This document shows, piece by piece, positions 1-10,219 of a DNA stretch of 64,000 nucleotides. The first letter of the stretch is position 1; every line of letters begins with the position of its first letter. Origin of the DNA: Saprospiraceae bacterium (GTDB taxonomy: Bacteria > Bacteroidota > Bacteroidia > Chitinophagales > Saprospiraceae); NCBI GenBank assembly GCA_016706365.1, contig JADJJU010000005.1, forward strand, positions 186,001 through 250,000, written 5' to 3'. A program made the translations under genes and the position numbers. The notes beneath the pieces are model-generated. The model ran no database searches. It was given only the letters and a program-made list of their open reading frames with translations, and was not told where the DNA came from.

Positions 1-960
<960 letters not shown>

Positions 961-1270
961 TCGCTCATGAACAGCTTGAAAAGCTACAGAAATTTTAAAA
1001 GGCCGAATAAAACAGCCCCCAACTCCGATGGTCTAAGTCTGTGACTTAGATCCTATATTTCATGAATTTGCAATACATCTAATACAAATCCACTTCTTTA
1101 AACAAAATGACTGTTCCACTTAAACTCTTCACTCATAACTCTCCCCTTACCCTCAGCTGTTCATTTTCAACTTTCAACTTTCAACTTTCAATTTCAACTT
1201 TCAACTGGCTACAATGCCAGGTCGAAATTGAAATTCCGATTCTGAAATACTATTTTCTACATTTGCACCC
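961..1270. repeat. AT-rich intergenic DNA with tandem TTTCAAC units
   Basis: No gene is seen. Around 1165-1206 there are about five near-tandem copies of a TTTCAAC unit. Read on the minus strand these are TTGAAAGTTGAAA repeats leading to an AACAGCTG, the same layout as the block near 2230-2261 (TTGAAA repeats then AACAGCC). An exact AACAGCC lies at 1011-1017. A TACATTTG at 1258-1265, just before the ATG at 1271, fits the Bacteroidota -7 element; if used, the next gene's mRNA would have almost no leader. Confidence 0.5.
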
Positions 1271-2169
1271 ATGAAACCACAGGTTCCACAAGAAAGGAGT
1301 TTGAGTACGATTGCTGCCTGGCTGGCATTAATTGCAATTGGAGCTACCTGGGGTAGTAGTTATTATGTAATCAAGAAAGCTTTGCTGGCTTTTGAGCCAA
1401 CGCAGATAGCAGCAATGAGAGTCAGTATTGCTTTCATTTGCTTCCTTCCTATGCTCATAATGAATTGGAAAAAGATCCGGAAAAAGCATATCAAATATCT
1501 GATTGTTGTGGGTTTTTGTGGAAGTGGGTTTCCTGCAATTTTGTTTCCCCTGGCTCAGACCCAACTAACTAGCAGTTTTACGGGAATTCTTAGTTCGAGC
1601 ACTCCCATTTTTACGCTCAGTATTGGAGCGCTATTCTTTAGTCTGATGCTTTCAAGGAGCAAATTAATTGGAGTTATTATTGGATTTATTGGTGCAGCAT
1701 TGCTGGCTATATTTTCTGGTACCGGAGAAATCAGTGGAAATCCATGGTATGCATTACTGGTTTTACTTGCCACTGCATTTTATGGAATCAGCACGAATAC
1801 TATCAACACTTTTCTGAAGGAACTGGACACCTTTACGATCAGTTCCTTTGCATTCATGATCATTGGTATTCCTTCCATAGTTTACCTGTTCTCCGGAAAT
1901 TTTGTTCATACATTGACTACACATCCTCAAGGCTGGTATTCATTCACCCATGTTGCAATACTGGCAGTGGCAGGTACTTTTTAGCTACTTTATTTTTCTT
2001 TCAATTGATCAAATCTGCAGGTGTAGTTTTTGCCTCTACAGTAAGTTATATCATTCCCTGTGTTGCAGTTTTATTGGGATTTCTGGATGGAGAAAGGCTC
2101 AGTTTTTGGCATTTGATTGGAATGAGCTTGATTATTTGGGGAGTGTATATGACGAGCAGGAAGACCTAA
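1271..2169 (+). CDS. EamA/DMT-family transporter, broken by a 1-base frameshift
   Basis: This is a drug/metabolite-transporter superfamily permease with about ten predicted membrane helices in two EamA halves. Near the N-terminus is the usual WGSSYYVIKKAL segment, and the second half ends WHLIGMSLIIWGVYM. The reading frame stops at 1984, but the frame opened by one missing T in the T run at 1978-1982 continues the protein without loss (GTF then LATLFFFQLIKSAG), giving about 299 residues, the normal family length. The break is therefore probably a sequencing error. Substrate is unknown; members export amino acids, metabolites or drugs across the inner membrane. It is monocistronic, with repeat-rich DNA on both sides. 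Confidence 0.85.
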
Positions 2170-2746
2170 AGATTTCAGGTTTCAGAGTTCAGATTTCAGT
2201 GGTTTCAGATTTGAAACAGCCGTAGTTTAATTGAAAATTGAAAGTTGAAAATTAAACAGCCCAAAGGAAAGACGAGCTGGGTACATTTTACTGGTTGAAC
2301 AGCCATTAGAATAAATATCACCTGATTTTATTATCCACAAATTACACAAAGGAACACGAAATGTTTTAAACAAATCGCGGGTGATTAACGGACATGTTTT
2401 CCCGTTTCAAAACTGATTTCTAAATAGTCATCTACTGCCTCCTCAAAAGCGGATTTTAATAAATCAGCCGAGCTAGCTTCAAAGGTTACTAAGTCATTAA
2501 TTCCCTCAACTTTTCCTTAAAAGACTCCATCCTCTTTGGAAAAATTTATCAAACCAACAAACTCTTTGTATTGCATTTGGTCAAACATATGTTTACATTT
2601 TAATTCCTTGAATTCCTTCAATCTTGACCAATTTTTCAACCTCAATCCTCTCAATCTTCCCAAACTCTCACAAAACCCCACACACACCCACACCCAATCT
2701 TATCAATCTTCTCACACCCAACAAACACCACACACCACCCTCAATC
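2170..2746. repeat. Repeat-rich intergenic region without a gene
   Basis: It holds several TTTCAGATTTCAG-like units, then GTTTCAGATTTGAAACAGCC at 2202-2221, which is repeated exactly at 9814-9833 and can fold (GTTTCA/TGAAAC stem, GATT loop). AACAGCC recurs at 2255-2261 and 2298-2304. From about 2625 to 2745 the plus strand is C/A/T-rich with almost no G, and includes TATCAATCTTCTCACACCCA (2701-2720), present in inverted orientation near 11883-11902. Open frames here encode Ser/Thr/Asn/Pro-rich strings that come from the simple repeat. I see no RNA gene. Confidence 0.55.
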
Positions 2747-3109
2747 TCAACTCTTCTTCCCAATCCACCTAAGATGTGTATGCTTGAAATCATCCTTGTA
2801 TTTTAATCCGTATCCGAATATCCGATCCATGGCGCTATGGCTGAATAAGATAATCCCTGCCAGGTACATCCATGGTGTAAAGCTCATAAAGCCCAAAACT
2901 GCCACTGCAATCCCCAATGCTTTATGATGTACCAGATTATATGTAAAAGCGCCTATTGCGGGACTGATTAAGTAACCGATCATTGAAAGATCAGGGAGTA
3001 AAATTAATGCCGGAAAATACCACCATGGATTTCCTGTATCGCTGAATAAATAAATACCCAGGGCAAATTGTGCGATTTCCTCTAATTGTAACAATAATTT
3101 CATTGACAT
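2747..3109 (-). CDS. DUF4260 family membrane protein
   Basis: A 120-residue protein matching the DUF4260 pattern: an LLLQLEEIAQFALGIYLF opening, PDLSMIGYLI in the middle, a YNLVHHKALG segment and the ending SAMDRIFGYGLKYKDDFKHTHL. Three or four hydrophobic segments suggest an inner-membrane protein. The biochemical function of the family is not known to me. It lies alone between the EamA gene's repeat-rich downstream region and the LytTR operon, and its last codons (WIGKKS) run into the C/A/T-rich repeat tract. Length is normal for the family and the frame is intact. Confidence 0.8.
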   Translation of the reverse strand: MSMKLLLQLEEIAQFALGIYLFSDTGNPWWYFPALILLPDLSMIGYLISPAIGAFTYNLVHHKALGIAVAVLGFMSFTPWMYLAGIILFSHSAMDRIFGYGLKYKDDFKHTHLRWIGKKS

Positions 3110-3249
3110 TTCTGATATGATTTTGACTCAATATAAGGCAGAGAACTTAATAGATACAGCGGATTAAACAAATTCTAACTTAAATTAATTTTCATTTTAA
3201 AAGCTTTTATAAAACATGAATCTTGATCTTTCAAATTCAATTTCCTTTC

Positions 3250-4008
3250 TCACAACCACTTTCGGAATTCGGATGCTTTTTCTTTGCTTACTGTAACGGC
3301 GGGCAAAAGTTCGTCCTTTACAAACACCTCTAATTTGCCACTTTCCAGCGTTTTGAAACCGTGTATAAATGGCAAATTTAAAATGCATTGTCTGTTTGTC
3401 CGAAAGAATTTAGCCGGATCCAATATGTCATCCAGTTCGTCCAGTGATCTGTAGTCAGTACTATATTTTTGGCCATTTGAGGCTATGAGAAATATGATTT
3501 CCTGCTTCACAAATCCAACAACTTCCGGCAGCTGAATGAGAATCATTTTCAGACCCTGATGTACCATGAAACGCTCCTTGAACAGCTTCCCACTTTGCCG
3601 GGATTGCAACATTTGTTTTACCTGGCCCCAGTATTCCGAGTTCTCATATTTGGAGACAACTTTAGAGTATTTATCCATGGCCTGCTGGAGATCCTCAATG
3701 CTGACAGGCTTTAACAGATAGTCAATACTGAATACTTTAAAAGCCTTCAATGCATATTCATCAAATGCTGTGATAAAAATTATCGGGCAAGCTTGTGCCA
3801 TCTCAGCGAGCGCATCAAAGCTTATACCATCTGACAATTGAATATCAGAAAAGATCAGGTCCGGTAAATTATTTTTGTCAAACCATTCCCTGATTTCTCT
3901 ATTGCTTGATAATGGGCCTGAAATTTCAGCATCAGGATTCAAAATTCTTAAATCATTCATCAATCCACTAGCTATCAAGGGTTCATCTTCTATGACCAAT
4001 AATTTCAT
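3250..4008 (-). CDS. LytTR-family response regulator
   Basis: A 252-residue DNA-binding response regulator. The receiver domain (about 1-120) has the acidic pair E7/D8, phospho-acceptor D55 (LIFSDIQLSD), T80 and K100 (LLKP). The C-terminal half, about 145-250, is a LytTR domain, with the typical FFRTNRQCILNLPFIHGF and the terminal VSKEKASEFRKWL. Its ATG overlaps the stop of the sensor kinase gene (ATGA), so the two are translationally coupled. It is the last gene of a six-gene minus-strand operon that starts with TolC, so it probably answers the cognate kinase and may control the efflux genes; that target is inferred from position. Confidence 0.93.
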   Translation of the reverse strand: MKLLVIEDEPLIASGLMNDLRILNPDAEISGPLSSNREIREWFDKNNLPDLIFSDIQLSDGISFDALAEMAQACPIIFITAFDEYALKAFKVFSIDYLLKPVSIEDLQQAMDKYSKVVSKYENSEYWGQVKQMLQSRQSGKLFKERFMVHQGLKMILIQLPEVVGFVKQEIIFLIASNGQKYSTDYRSLDELDDILDPAKFFRTNRQCILNLPFIHGFKTLESGKLEVFVKDELLPAVTVSKEKASEFRKWL

Positions 4009-5033
4009 AATAATGGAATTTTAACTGTGAAACTATTTAACTGGTCTTCAATAATGAGTGGCTCTTTGCTCAAGTATTCATATAATTGGGTCAATTGTGC
4101 AAGCCCTTGCTGATTAGAGTCTTGAATACTTTGCTTCAATTGTTTATTGTTTTCAATGATAAGATATTCGCCTTTATCAAAGATTTGAATGTTTAATGGC
4201 TTTGACAAATGTACTTCGTTGTGTTTTATAGCATTGTCGATCAGAGTCTGTAGTGTGATCATCACTATTCCTTTTTCAAGTGAATCCTCTTTAACATTTA
4301 TATTAATCATCAGGGCATTTCCAAATCGAATTTTCTGTAACTCGTTATATTCATTGATGAATTCCAGTTCTGTTTCGAGATTCACAACTTCATTTTCCTT
4401 ATGCTGTAGAACATATCGATACACCTTTGACATGTGTTTGACGAATCGGGATGCCAGGGCCGGATCTGTCCTGATCAAATTATCAAGAGAGCTAAGAGAG
4501 TTGAATAACAAGTGTGGATTTACCTGATTCTTAAGCTGCTGATATTTCAAAGTTGCCTGTTCTCTTTGAAGCCTCTCAGCTTTCAGGGCATTTTCCTGCC
4601 AACGTTTGATAAAATATGAACTGATAAAGCCAAGGTTAATGGCAAAGGAAGCAAAAATGTCAGCCACAATCAGAAATACATAATGCTGCTTATTAAATTG
4701 AAATCCAAATGTTTCTCCGAAATAATAAAGTGCTGTCTGTCTGCTTATCAGGAAAATCAAAGAACCTATTATTAACTGAACTGTGATCCGAATGGCAATG
4801 CTTTTCTCAAAAGGTAATTTTTTGTTTAGAAATTGATGGATTCGAATGAATAATTCCCAATAAAGATAGATTGCCACAATAGAAAATAATGTAAGTGGTA
4901 ACTCCCAATTGGGTGGCATTCTGAAACCAACAACTTTCCTTGCTAAAATTCCCGTAAATGAAATACTAAGAATGATAATTAGCTTCATTCTCCAATACAC
5001 AGGGACGGGAATTCCAAGAACTTTTTCTCTCAT
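4005..5033 (-). CDS. LytS/YehU-type sensor histidine kinase
   Basis: A 342-residue membrane kinase. About four hydrophobic helices in the first 145 residues are followed by a short coiled coil, then the His_kinase domain with H174 in QVNPHLLFNSL, the signature of the LytS class. The N box is DNAIKHN near residue 268. The usual G1 box (DNG-G) is not evident: the corresponding region reads IIENNKQLKQSIQDSNQQGL, so the ATP lid is atypical, as in some Bacteroidota members. Both ends overlap neighbours by ATGA, with the ABC ATPase upstream and the LytTR regulator downstream. The stimulus is unknown. Confidence 0.92.
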   Translation of the reverse strand: MREKVLGIPVPVYWRMKLIIILSISFTGILARKVVGFRMPPNWELPLTLFSIVAIYLYWELFIRIHQFLNKKLPFEKSIAIRITVQLIIGSLIFLISRQTALYYFGETFGFQFNKQHYVFLIVADIFASFAINLGFISSYFIKRWQENALKAERLQREQATLKYQQLKNQVNPHLLFNSLSSLDNLIRTDPALASRFVKHMSKVYRYVLQHKENEVVNLETELEFINEYNELQKIRFGNALMININVKEDSLEKGIVMITLQTLIDNAIKHNEVHLSKPLNIQIFDKGEYLIIENNKQLKQSIQDSNQQGLAQLTQLYEYLSKEPLIIEDQLNSFTVKIPLL

Positions 5034-5713
5034 GTCATGCTGATAATTTTGCCATCCATCATTTCGATCACATTATCACTTTGAGCAGCAATATCCAGGT
5101 CATGTGTCACAGTGATTATCGTCTGACCACTTTCATGCGCCAGTTTCATAAAAATATCAACAATAATCCGGCTGTTATTCTGATCAAGATTTCCCGTAGG
5201 TTCATCACCCATTATGATTGAAGGATCATTTATCAATGATCTGGCGATAGCAACTCTTTGTTGTTGGCCACCGGAAAGTTTGGAGGCAGGCTTTAATGCA
5301 TGTTCCGTCATATCGACAAGTTTCAATTTCTCATAAGCTCTGTCTTCAATTTCAGATTTGGAGTATTTACCCAGCTTCAATGCCGGCAGCATGATATTTT
5401 TAAGCACAGAAAATTCGGGAAGCAAAAAGTGAAATTGGAAAACAAAACCCAGGTGCTCATTTCTGAATCTGGCAAGTTCATTTTGACTTTGACCCGTCAC
5501 CACATTCCCATTTAATTCAAGCGTACCTTTATAATCAGTATCCATAGTTGACAAGACATAAAGCAATGTGGATTTGCCGCAACCGGACTTGCCGATAATA
5601 CTATAGAATTTTGACTTTTCAATTTCAAATGAAACATCCCTGAGTACTTCAAAAGTAACAGGATCATAAAAAGATTTGGAGATATGATCGGCTTTAAGTG
5701 CTAAAGTTGACAT
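5030..5713 (-). CDS. LolD/MacB-type ABC transporter ATP-binding protein
   Basis: A 227-residue ATPase subunit. Walker A is GKSGCGKST (41-49), a Q-loop region is at FVFQFHFLLPEFSVL, the signature is LSGGQ (146-150), Walker B is IIMGDEPT (166-173), and the H-loop is in TVTHD. This arrangement is typical of the MacB/LolD/FtsE group that powers FtsX-like permeases. It follows the permease gene by 46 nt and overlaps the histidine kinase start by ATGA. It probably drives mechanotransmission-type efflux of a periplasmic substrate with the downstream adaptor and TolC; substrate unknown. Confidence 0.94.
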   Translation of the reverse strand: MSTLALKADHISKSFYDPVTFEVLRDVSFEIEKSKFYSIIGKSGCGKSTLLYVLSTMDTDYKGTLELNGNVVTGQSQNELARFRNEHLGFVFQFHFLLPEFSVLKNIMLPALKLGKYSKSEIEDRAYEKLKLVDMTEHALKPASKLSGGQQQRVAIARSLINDPSIIMGDEPTGNLDQNNSRIIVDIFMKLAHESGQTIITVTHDLDIAAQSDNVIEMMDGKIISMT

Positions 5714-5759
5714 GATTTTGAATCTAAATTATTGAGGTTCAGCTTAAAAATTTTATTTA

Positions 5760-7019
5760 TTACCCTCTAATGATTTCTACAGGATCGACCTTCGCAGCTT
5801 TTCTGGATGGAAACCAACCCGCAAACAGTGTTGTAACAACCCCGAAAACAATTCCAAGTGTATAATGAAAGGGTTTGAAATTCACCGGAAAAGTGTCAAT
5901 ATTGATAAAATCATTCTGCGGGAATGGTACCTGATTTATTCCTGAACTAAAAATAAATCCCAGTAGTAAGCCAAGTATTCCGCCAAGACATCCAATGATC
6001 ATGGATTGATAAAGGAAGATTTTACTCACATCTGAGCCTTCAAATCCGGTTGCTTTCAAAATGGCAATGTCCCTCATCTTGTTGATGATATTCATATTCA
6101 TGATATTGTAAATCCCAAAACCTGCCACGATCAACATAGTAATAGACACTACATAGGTCATCGTATTTCTGATGATTTCTCCCACAAGGACGGCTTCGTT
6201 TGCTGTCTCCCAGTCTTCTGCTTTATAACCATAGGATTGCTCCAGCCTGACTCCCAGACTTTTTGCTTCATTATAATCTTTCATCTTGATGTGAATATCC
6301 GTGATATAGGATGGATCAACCTGCAATAGCTTTTGAACTGTTGAAATAGAGGCATAGCTTCGGGAATCATCAATCGCTCCCATTCCGAATGCGAAAATTC
6401 CCATCACTCTGAAAAAAAATGTCTGCCCTTCCGGAGTGGTAAGCGAAACTCTGTCACCTACTGAAGCCCCTAACTTTTTTGACAGTCCCAAACCCATCAG
6501 GATTCCATCCTGATACGTCAAAAGATCCGTAATATTTCCTTCGATCATTTTCTCGGTCAGATTGTACAGTTCATTCTCTTTTAGAATATCAGTACCAACT
6601 ACCATCCCCGGAAACTTTACCGGTCCATTGTTGTAAAATACCTGAGAGGAAACCTGCGAGAGCGCTCCGGATACTTCCGGTAATGAACTTATTTCTTCCA
6701 GAATTATATGGCCATCCTTTAGCTTGGGAAGTTCATTTTTAGGCTTGGGATGATGCAATACAGTCATCTCTGCACTTCCAGCAAATGAATCCATCGCCAC
6801 AGTCTTATTCTCTATCGGATGATAAATCTTAACATGTGGCGAGCCATCAAGTGTCAGCTCCATCATGAACTCATTGACCCCGGTCATGAAGCTAATCATC
6901 GTAATGAACATGGAGATGCCAAAGGTCACACCCATCATTGCGACAAAAGTCTGCTTCTTTTTGGACAACAAATGAGTCAAAGCAATGTCCAGGTTGACTG
7001 ATTTTTTGAATAGTCGCAT
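5760..7019 (-). CDS. MacB/FtsX-like ABC transporter permease
   Basis: A 419-residue inner-membrane permease. It has one N-terminal helix (about 25-50, following ALTHLLSKKKQTFVAMMGV), a large periplasmic domain of the MacB type (about 50-290), then three helices forming the FtsX domain. The cytoplasmic RDIAILKATGF loop and the closing PSRKAAKVDPVEIIRG are family hallmarks. It sits between the adaptor gene (6 nt gap) and the ATPase gene, as in MacAB operons. With 419 residues it has no fused ATPase, so the nucleotide-binding subunit is the separate gene at 5030-5713. Confidence 0.93.
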   Translation of the reverse strand: MRLFKKSVNLDIALTHLLSKKKQTFVAMMGVTFGISMFITMISFMTGVNEFMMELTLDGSPHVKIYHPIENKTVAMDSFAGSAEMTVLHHPKPKNELPKLKDGHIILEEISSLPEVSGALSQVSSQVFYNNGPVKFPGMVVGTDILKENELYNLTEKMIEGNITDLLTYQDGILMGLGLSKKLGASVGDRVSLTTPEGQTFFFRVMGIFAFGMGAIDDSRSYASISTVQKLLQVDPSYITDIHIKMKDYNEAKSLGVRLEQSYGYKAEDWETANEAVLVGEIIRNTMTYVVSITMLIVAGFGIYNIMNMNIINKMRDIAILKATGFEGSDVSKIFLYQSMIIGCLGGILGLLLGFIFSSGINQVPFPQNDFINIDTFPVNFKPFHYTLGIVFGVVTTLFAGWFPSRKAAKVDPVEIIRG

Positions 7020-7025
7020 ATGGAT

Positions 7026-8132
7026 TTATTTTAATATGATTTCATCATCTTCCAGCAAGCCTTCTACGATTTCAACGCGGTCTACATTTCTGATTCCTGT
7101 CACAACGTGGATAGTAGTATCAGTACCCTTACGTCTTATGTTCAGGCTATCCCCATTTTGTAATGCCTGACGAGGAATAGTGAGAACAGAAGATTTTGAG
7201 TCGATTAGAATATTGGCTTCCAGATTCAGACCGTAGATTCCTTTTTGGAGTGGCTCGTCGAACACTGCTTCAGCATAAAATGATTGCTCAGCTCTGTTCA
7301 GTTTTGGCAAGACCCGGGAAATTTTACCTTTGAATGTTTTGCCCGGAAATGCATCCAATTGAATGAATACAGATTGGCCTTCAGTTACTCTGCTGAAATC
7401 TCTCTCATCAATAGTCAGGCGTGCAATCCAGTTGTCTTTTAATCCACCCAATGCAATCGGTTCGTTTACATTCACCCGTTCACCGTTTTTCTTGTAGATT
7501 TCAAAAATGACTCCGTCCATCGCTCCTTTCACTTGTCCATCACTATTCTGTGCCTGTAATGTGCGATATTGATTTTCTGCCTGCTGAGATTCCATTTTAG
7601 TTTGAAGGAGGATATTTTGCTTCTGAGTTTGAAGTCCCATCCATTCATTTTTGGAGGCATCCCATTGAAGTTTCGACCTTTCCCATTCAGATTTAGCCAC
7701 CGCATCTTTTGCCAGTAGTGCATCGAGGCGTGAAAATTGAAGGCTGTCGTTGGCTTTTTTTGAGGCAGCGGTTCTTATTCTGATATCCAACTCCTGCAAT
7801 GCAGGTGAACTCGCTCCGGCTTTCAGACGGGTTGTTTCATAGATATTTTCAAGCAATCCTTCCTGCACTTTACGTGTATTTGTTTCGATTCTAAACAATG
7901 CCTGACCTTTGCGGAAGGAATCATTCTCGATGACGAGCGATTGCACCAGAATGCCATCTGTGTTGGCAAAAATTTTGTATTCCTGCTCAGGTATAAGCAT
8001 GCCTGAGGCATAAACGGCTTCTGCAATTTCAGTGCGCTGAGGCAAAACAGTTTCCTCTTTTTTTCCGCAACTGAATAAGAGAATTGGCATTAAAATAGCC
8101 GGGATGAGTTGTTTACAATTGAAGTAATGCAT
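7026..8132 (-). CDS. Periplasmic adaptor (membrane fusion) lipoprotein of efflux system
   Basis: A 368-residue HlyD/MacA-like adaptor. The N-terminus is a lipoprotein signal (hydrophobic stretch then LLFSC, C22). A long helical hairpin follows (about 95-190, Lys/Gln/Ala-rich, with SEWERSKLQWDASKNEW). Barrel and beta domains include the biotinyl-lipoyl-like GVIFEIYKKNGERVNVNEPIALGG and SVLTIPRQALQNGDS. It would bridge the inner-membrane permease and TolC. Its start overlaps the end of the tolC gene by 20 nt, so the two are probably coupled. The frame is intact and length normal. Confidence 0.92.
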   Translation of the reverse strand: MHYFNCKQLIPAILMPILLFSCGKKEETVLPQRTEIAEAVYASGMLIPEQEYKIFANTDGILVQSLVIENDSFRKGQALFRIETNTRKVQEGLLENIYETTRLKAGASSPALQELDIRIRTAASKKANDSLQFSRLDALLAKDAVAKSEWERSKLQWDASKNEWMGLQTQKQNILLQTKMESQQAENQYRTLQAQNSDGQVKGAMDGVIFEIYKKNGERVNVNEPIALGGLKDNWIARLTIDERDFSRVTEGQSVFIQLDAFPGKTFKGKISRVLPKLNRAEQSFYAEAVFDEPLQKGIYGLNLEANILIDSKSSVLTIPRQALQNGDSLNIRRKGTDTTIHVVTGIRNVDRVEIVEGLLEDDEIILK

Positions 8133-9408
8133 GATACAAATGCAAGTTTAGTCGGTTTTGAAAAAATGCCTGAGCGGCAGAGCTATAGTCCTGATAGACC
8201 TGAAAATATTCATCAAGGGGGCTGTAACCTTCATTGAGTCTTAGTACTGCAAGTTCAAGATTGCTTTGAGTTAGTTGGAACCTTCGGGCTGTTATTTCAT
8301 AATTGGCCTGAGCTTCATTGAATGCTGAGGTCCATTGAGCAATTTGATTGTTAGCCTCACTAAGCGTATGATCATACTGATATTGAGATTGCTTTAATTG
8401 AATGCTTGCTTTCTCTATCTGACGCTGCTTCAGTCCGCCTGAAAATATCTGCCACTGCAAACTAAGCCCCACTGTTCCATAATCAAATCCAATGTATTGA
8501 TCTCCATCAAAAAGATCGCCACTTTGCCATTGAAACTGGTACCTGCCCACAGCGGATAGGGTGGGATAAAGGCTGGCTCTTCGTGCATCCACTTTTGCAA
8601 TGGACCAATCCTTCTGGGCTAAAGCTAATTGTACTCCTGGTCTTTGTGAAGCATCTACAGAAGGAGGAATGGTTAAAAGCATCTGACTGAGACTATCACT
8701 TAAAATGATTTCCTGATTTTCCGGAATCTGAAGGCTTGCTTTCAATTGTAAATAAGCCATTTCCTTTTGGTGGGTAGCATCTACAATTTGCTGGTAAATT
8801 TGCTGTCGGAGTGCTTCTACTCTGTTCAGATCAAAGGCAGAAATAATAGATTGTGATTTTTTATCCTCAGCCACCCGATATAGTGAATCTGCCTGAGAGC
8901 GCAACTCTGTCAGATAAGGATAATAGGCCTCCCAAAACAAAGCTTGATAATATCGCTGCAGTACCGTACTTTTCAATTGCTCCAGTTCAAGCTTTTCTCT
9001 TAATGGGCCTTGCGTAGCAGCAATTCGTGCTGACTGAATATCTCTCCATTTTTCGATTTGAACTATAGGCCATTGTATATCGATTCCAGCACCCAGAACC
9101 CATGGCTGGCCAAACTGAACTTTCCGGAAAGTACCGGCAGGACCTCCGAAAATTTCAGCAGGAATCAACTGAACAGGAAGATTGAGATTGTAGTCAGCAT
9201 TACTATTGAGTTTTACAGTGGGCCACATTCCGGCTCTTTGAATGCCGATCTCATTGATCAATTCTTCAGATTGAGCGGCAGCTAGTTTGACTTTAGAATG
9301 CTGAGCCTCCAGCAATCTGTATGCATCATCCAGTGATTGAAGTGTTACCTGAGATACCAGATTTTGCTGAATCAAAAAAAACAATAGAATTAATGTCCAA
9401 ATCTTCAT
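8113..9408 (-). CDS. TolC-family outer-membrane efflux protein
   Basis: A 431-residue outer-membrane factor. I use the ATG at 9408, because the peptide from there (MKIWTLILLFFLIQQNLVSQ) is a clean signal peptide; an earlier start at 9456 would add 16 residues ahead of it. Two repeated OEP domains rich in Leu/Gln/Ala helices follow, with the typical AAQSEELINEIGIQRAG and RLNEGYSPLDEYFQVYQ segments. It is the first gene of the minus-strand operon TolC, adaptor, permease, ATPase, kinase, regulator. The upstream 800 nt are non-coding and repeat-rich, so the operon promoter should lie there. Confidence 0.93.
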   Translation of the reverse strand: MKIWTLILLFFLIQQNLVSQVTLQSLDDAYRLLEAQHSKVKLAAAQSEELINEIGIQRAGMWPTVKLNSNADYNLNLPVQLIPAEIFGGPAGTFRKVQFGQPWVLGAGIDIQWPIVQIEKWRDIQSARIAATQGPLREKLELEQLKSTVLQRYYQALFWEAYYPYLTELRSQADSLYRVAEDKKSQSIISAFDLNRVEALRQQIYQQIVDATHQKEMAYLQLKASLQIPENQEIILSDSLSQMLLTIPPSVDASQRPGVQLALAQKDWSIAKVDARRASLYPTLSAVGRYQFQWQSGDLFDGDQYIGFDYGTVGLSLQWQIFSGGLKQRQIEKASIQLKQSQYQYDHTLSEANNQIAQWTSAFNEAQANYEITARRFQLTQSNLELAVLRLNEGYSPLDEYFQVYQDYSSAAQAFFQNRLNLHLYHALLQL

Positions 9409-10219
9409 CGCAGTAAAATTTAAATGGAGGTAGAAACCACCCTGATTGTGAATCAAAGTTATTATCTCGTAAGCTATTAAAATTAGCTGAAATATGGAAA
9501 CTGCCCAATTGATAGTTGAAGCGGAAGAAAATGCAGGGAAGCAGCAGGAAGGGTGTTAGTAATCGTATTTTATAAAGTGTGATCAACTTGATTTATTTCA
9601 ACTGAAAGCGAAAGATTTCAGTTTTCAGCCCCACCAAACGTTGCCATTCGATGCTGGATAAGACGGGGGGCCTGAATTTCAGATTTCCAGACTTCAGATT
9701 TCAGATTGAACAGCCAGTATTTTAGTGATTTTGTGAAGAATGACTTGATTTTCTTTTTGTATAAAGCATTGTATATCAGCATTTGCAAAAGTGTTATATA
9801 TGAGCTTTCAGTTGTTTCAGATTTGAAACAGCCAAAAAGCATTCGTTTCGTTGAAGGAGGCGGAAATTTCGTAGATGAATTAAAAATTCATGAAATATTG
9901 GATCGATCCCCAAAGCTTTGAGTACGACCATCAGGGAATAAGGAATCTCCGAAAAGGAGAGTTGAAGCGGAAGAAAATAAAGGGAAGCAGATGACCTGGC
10001 AGTCAAGAATTTTATTTTGCGTCTCTGTTCGAATTATTGTATTTGTTTCAAATATGAATGTCGTATGTTAGATGAAGCCGCTTTCAACGAGTTAATTGAA
10101 TTGTTATATCTTTATCAACTTCATTGATTGAAGATAATGAAATCAGGTCAAGGGTGATTTATAAAATATAGATTTGAATTGCCAGGTTAAATAGTTTTTA
10201 TCCATCAGAGTATCAGAAT
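9409..10219. repeat. 811-nt intergenic region between divergent efflux and hydroxylase operons
   Basis: No gene is convincing. A 31-nt segment beginning AGTTGAAGCGGAAGAAAAT occurs twice in direct orientation (9514-9544 and 9960-9990) with two mismatches. GTTTCAGATTTGAAACAGCC at 9814-9833 is an exact copy of 2202-2221, and another AACAGCC is at 9709-9715 after a run of TTCAGATTTCAG units. The promoters of the efflux operon (minus) and of the hydroxylase operon (plus) must lie here, but I cannot place a clear TTTG/TAnnTTTG pair. Confidence 0.5.

Noticed and set aside
2536..2806. Open frames of 60-78 codons on the plus strand
   Set aside because: They translate the G-poor simple repeat (Ser/Thr/Asn/Pro/His) and overlap the end of the DUF4260 gene antisense.
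9326..10006. Small frames on both strands in the tolC-paoA gap
   Set aside because: They cover the direct and AACAGCC repeats; shared peptide pieces (SVVSDLKQP) come from the repeated DNA, not from a gene family.
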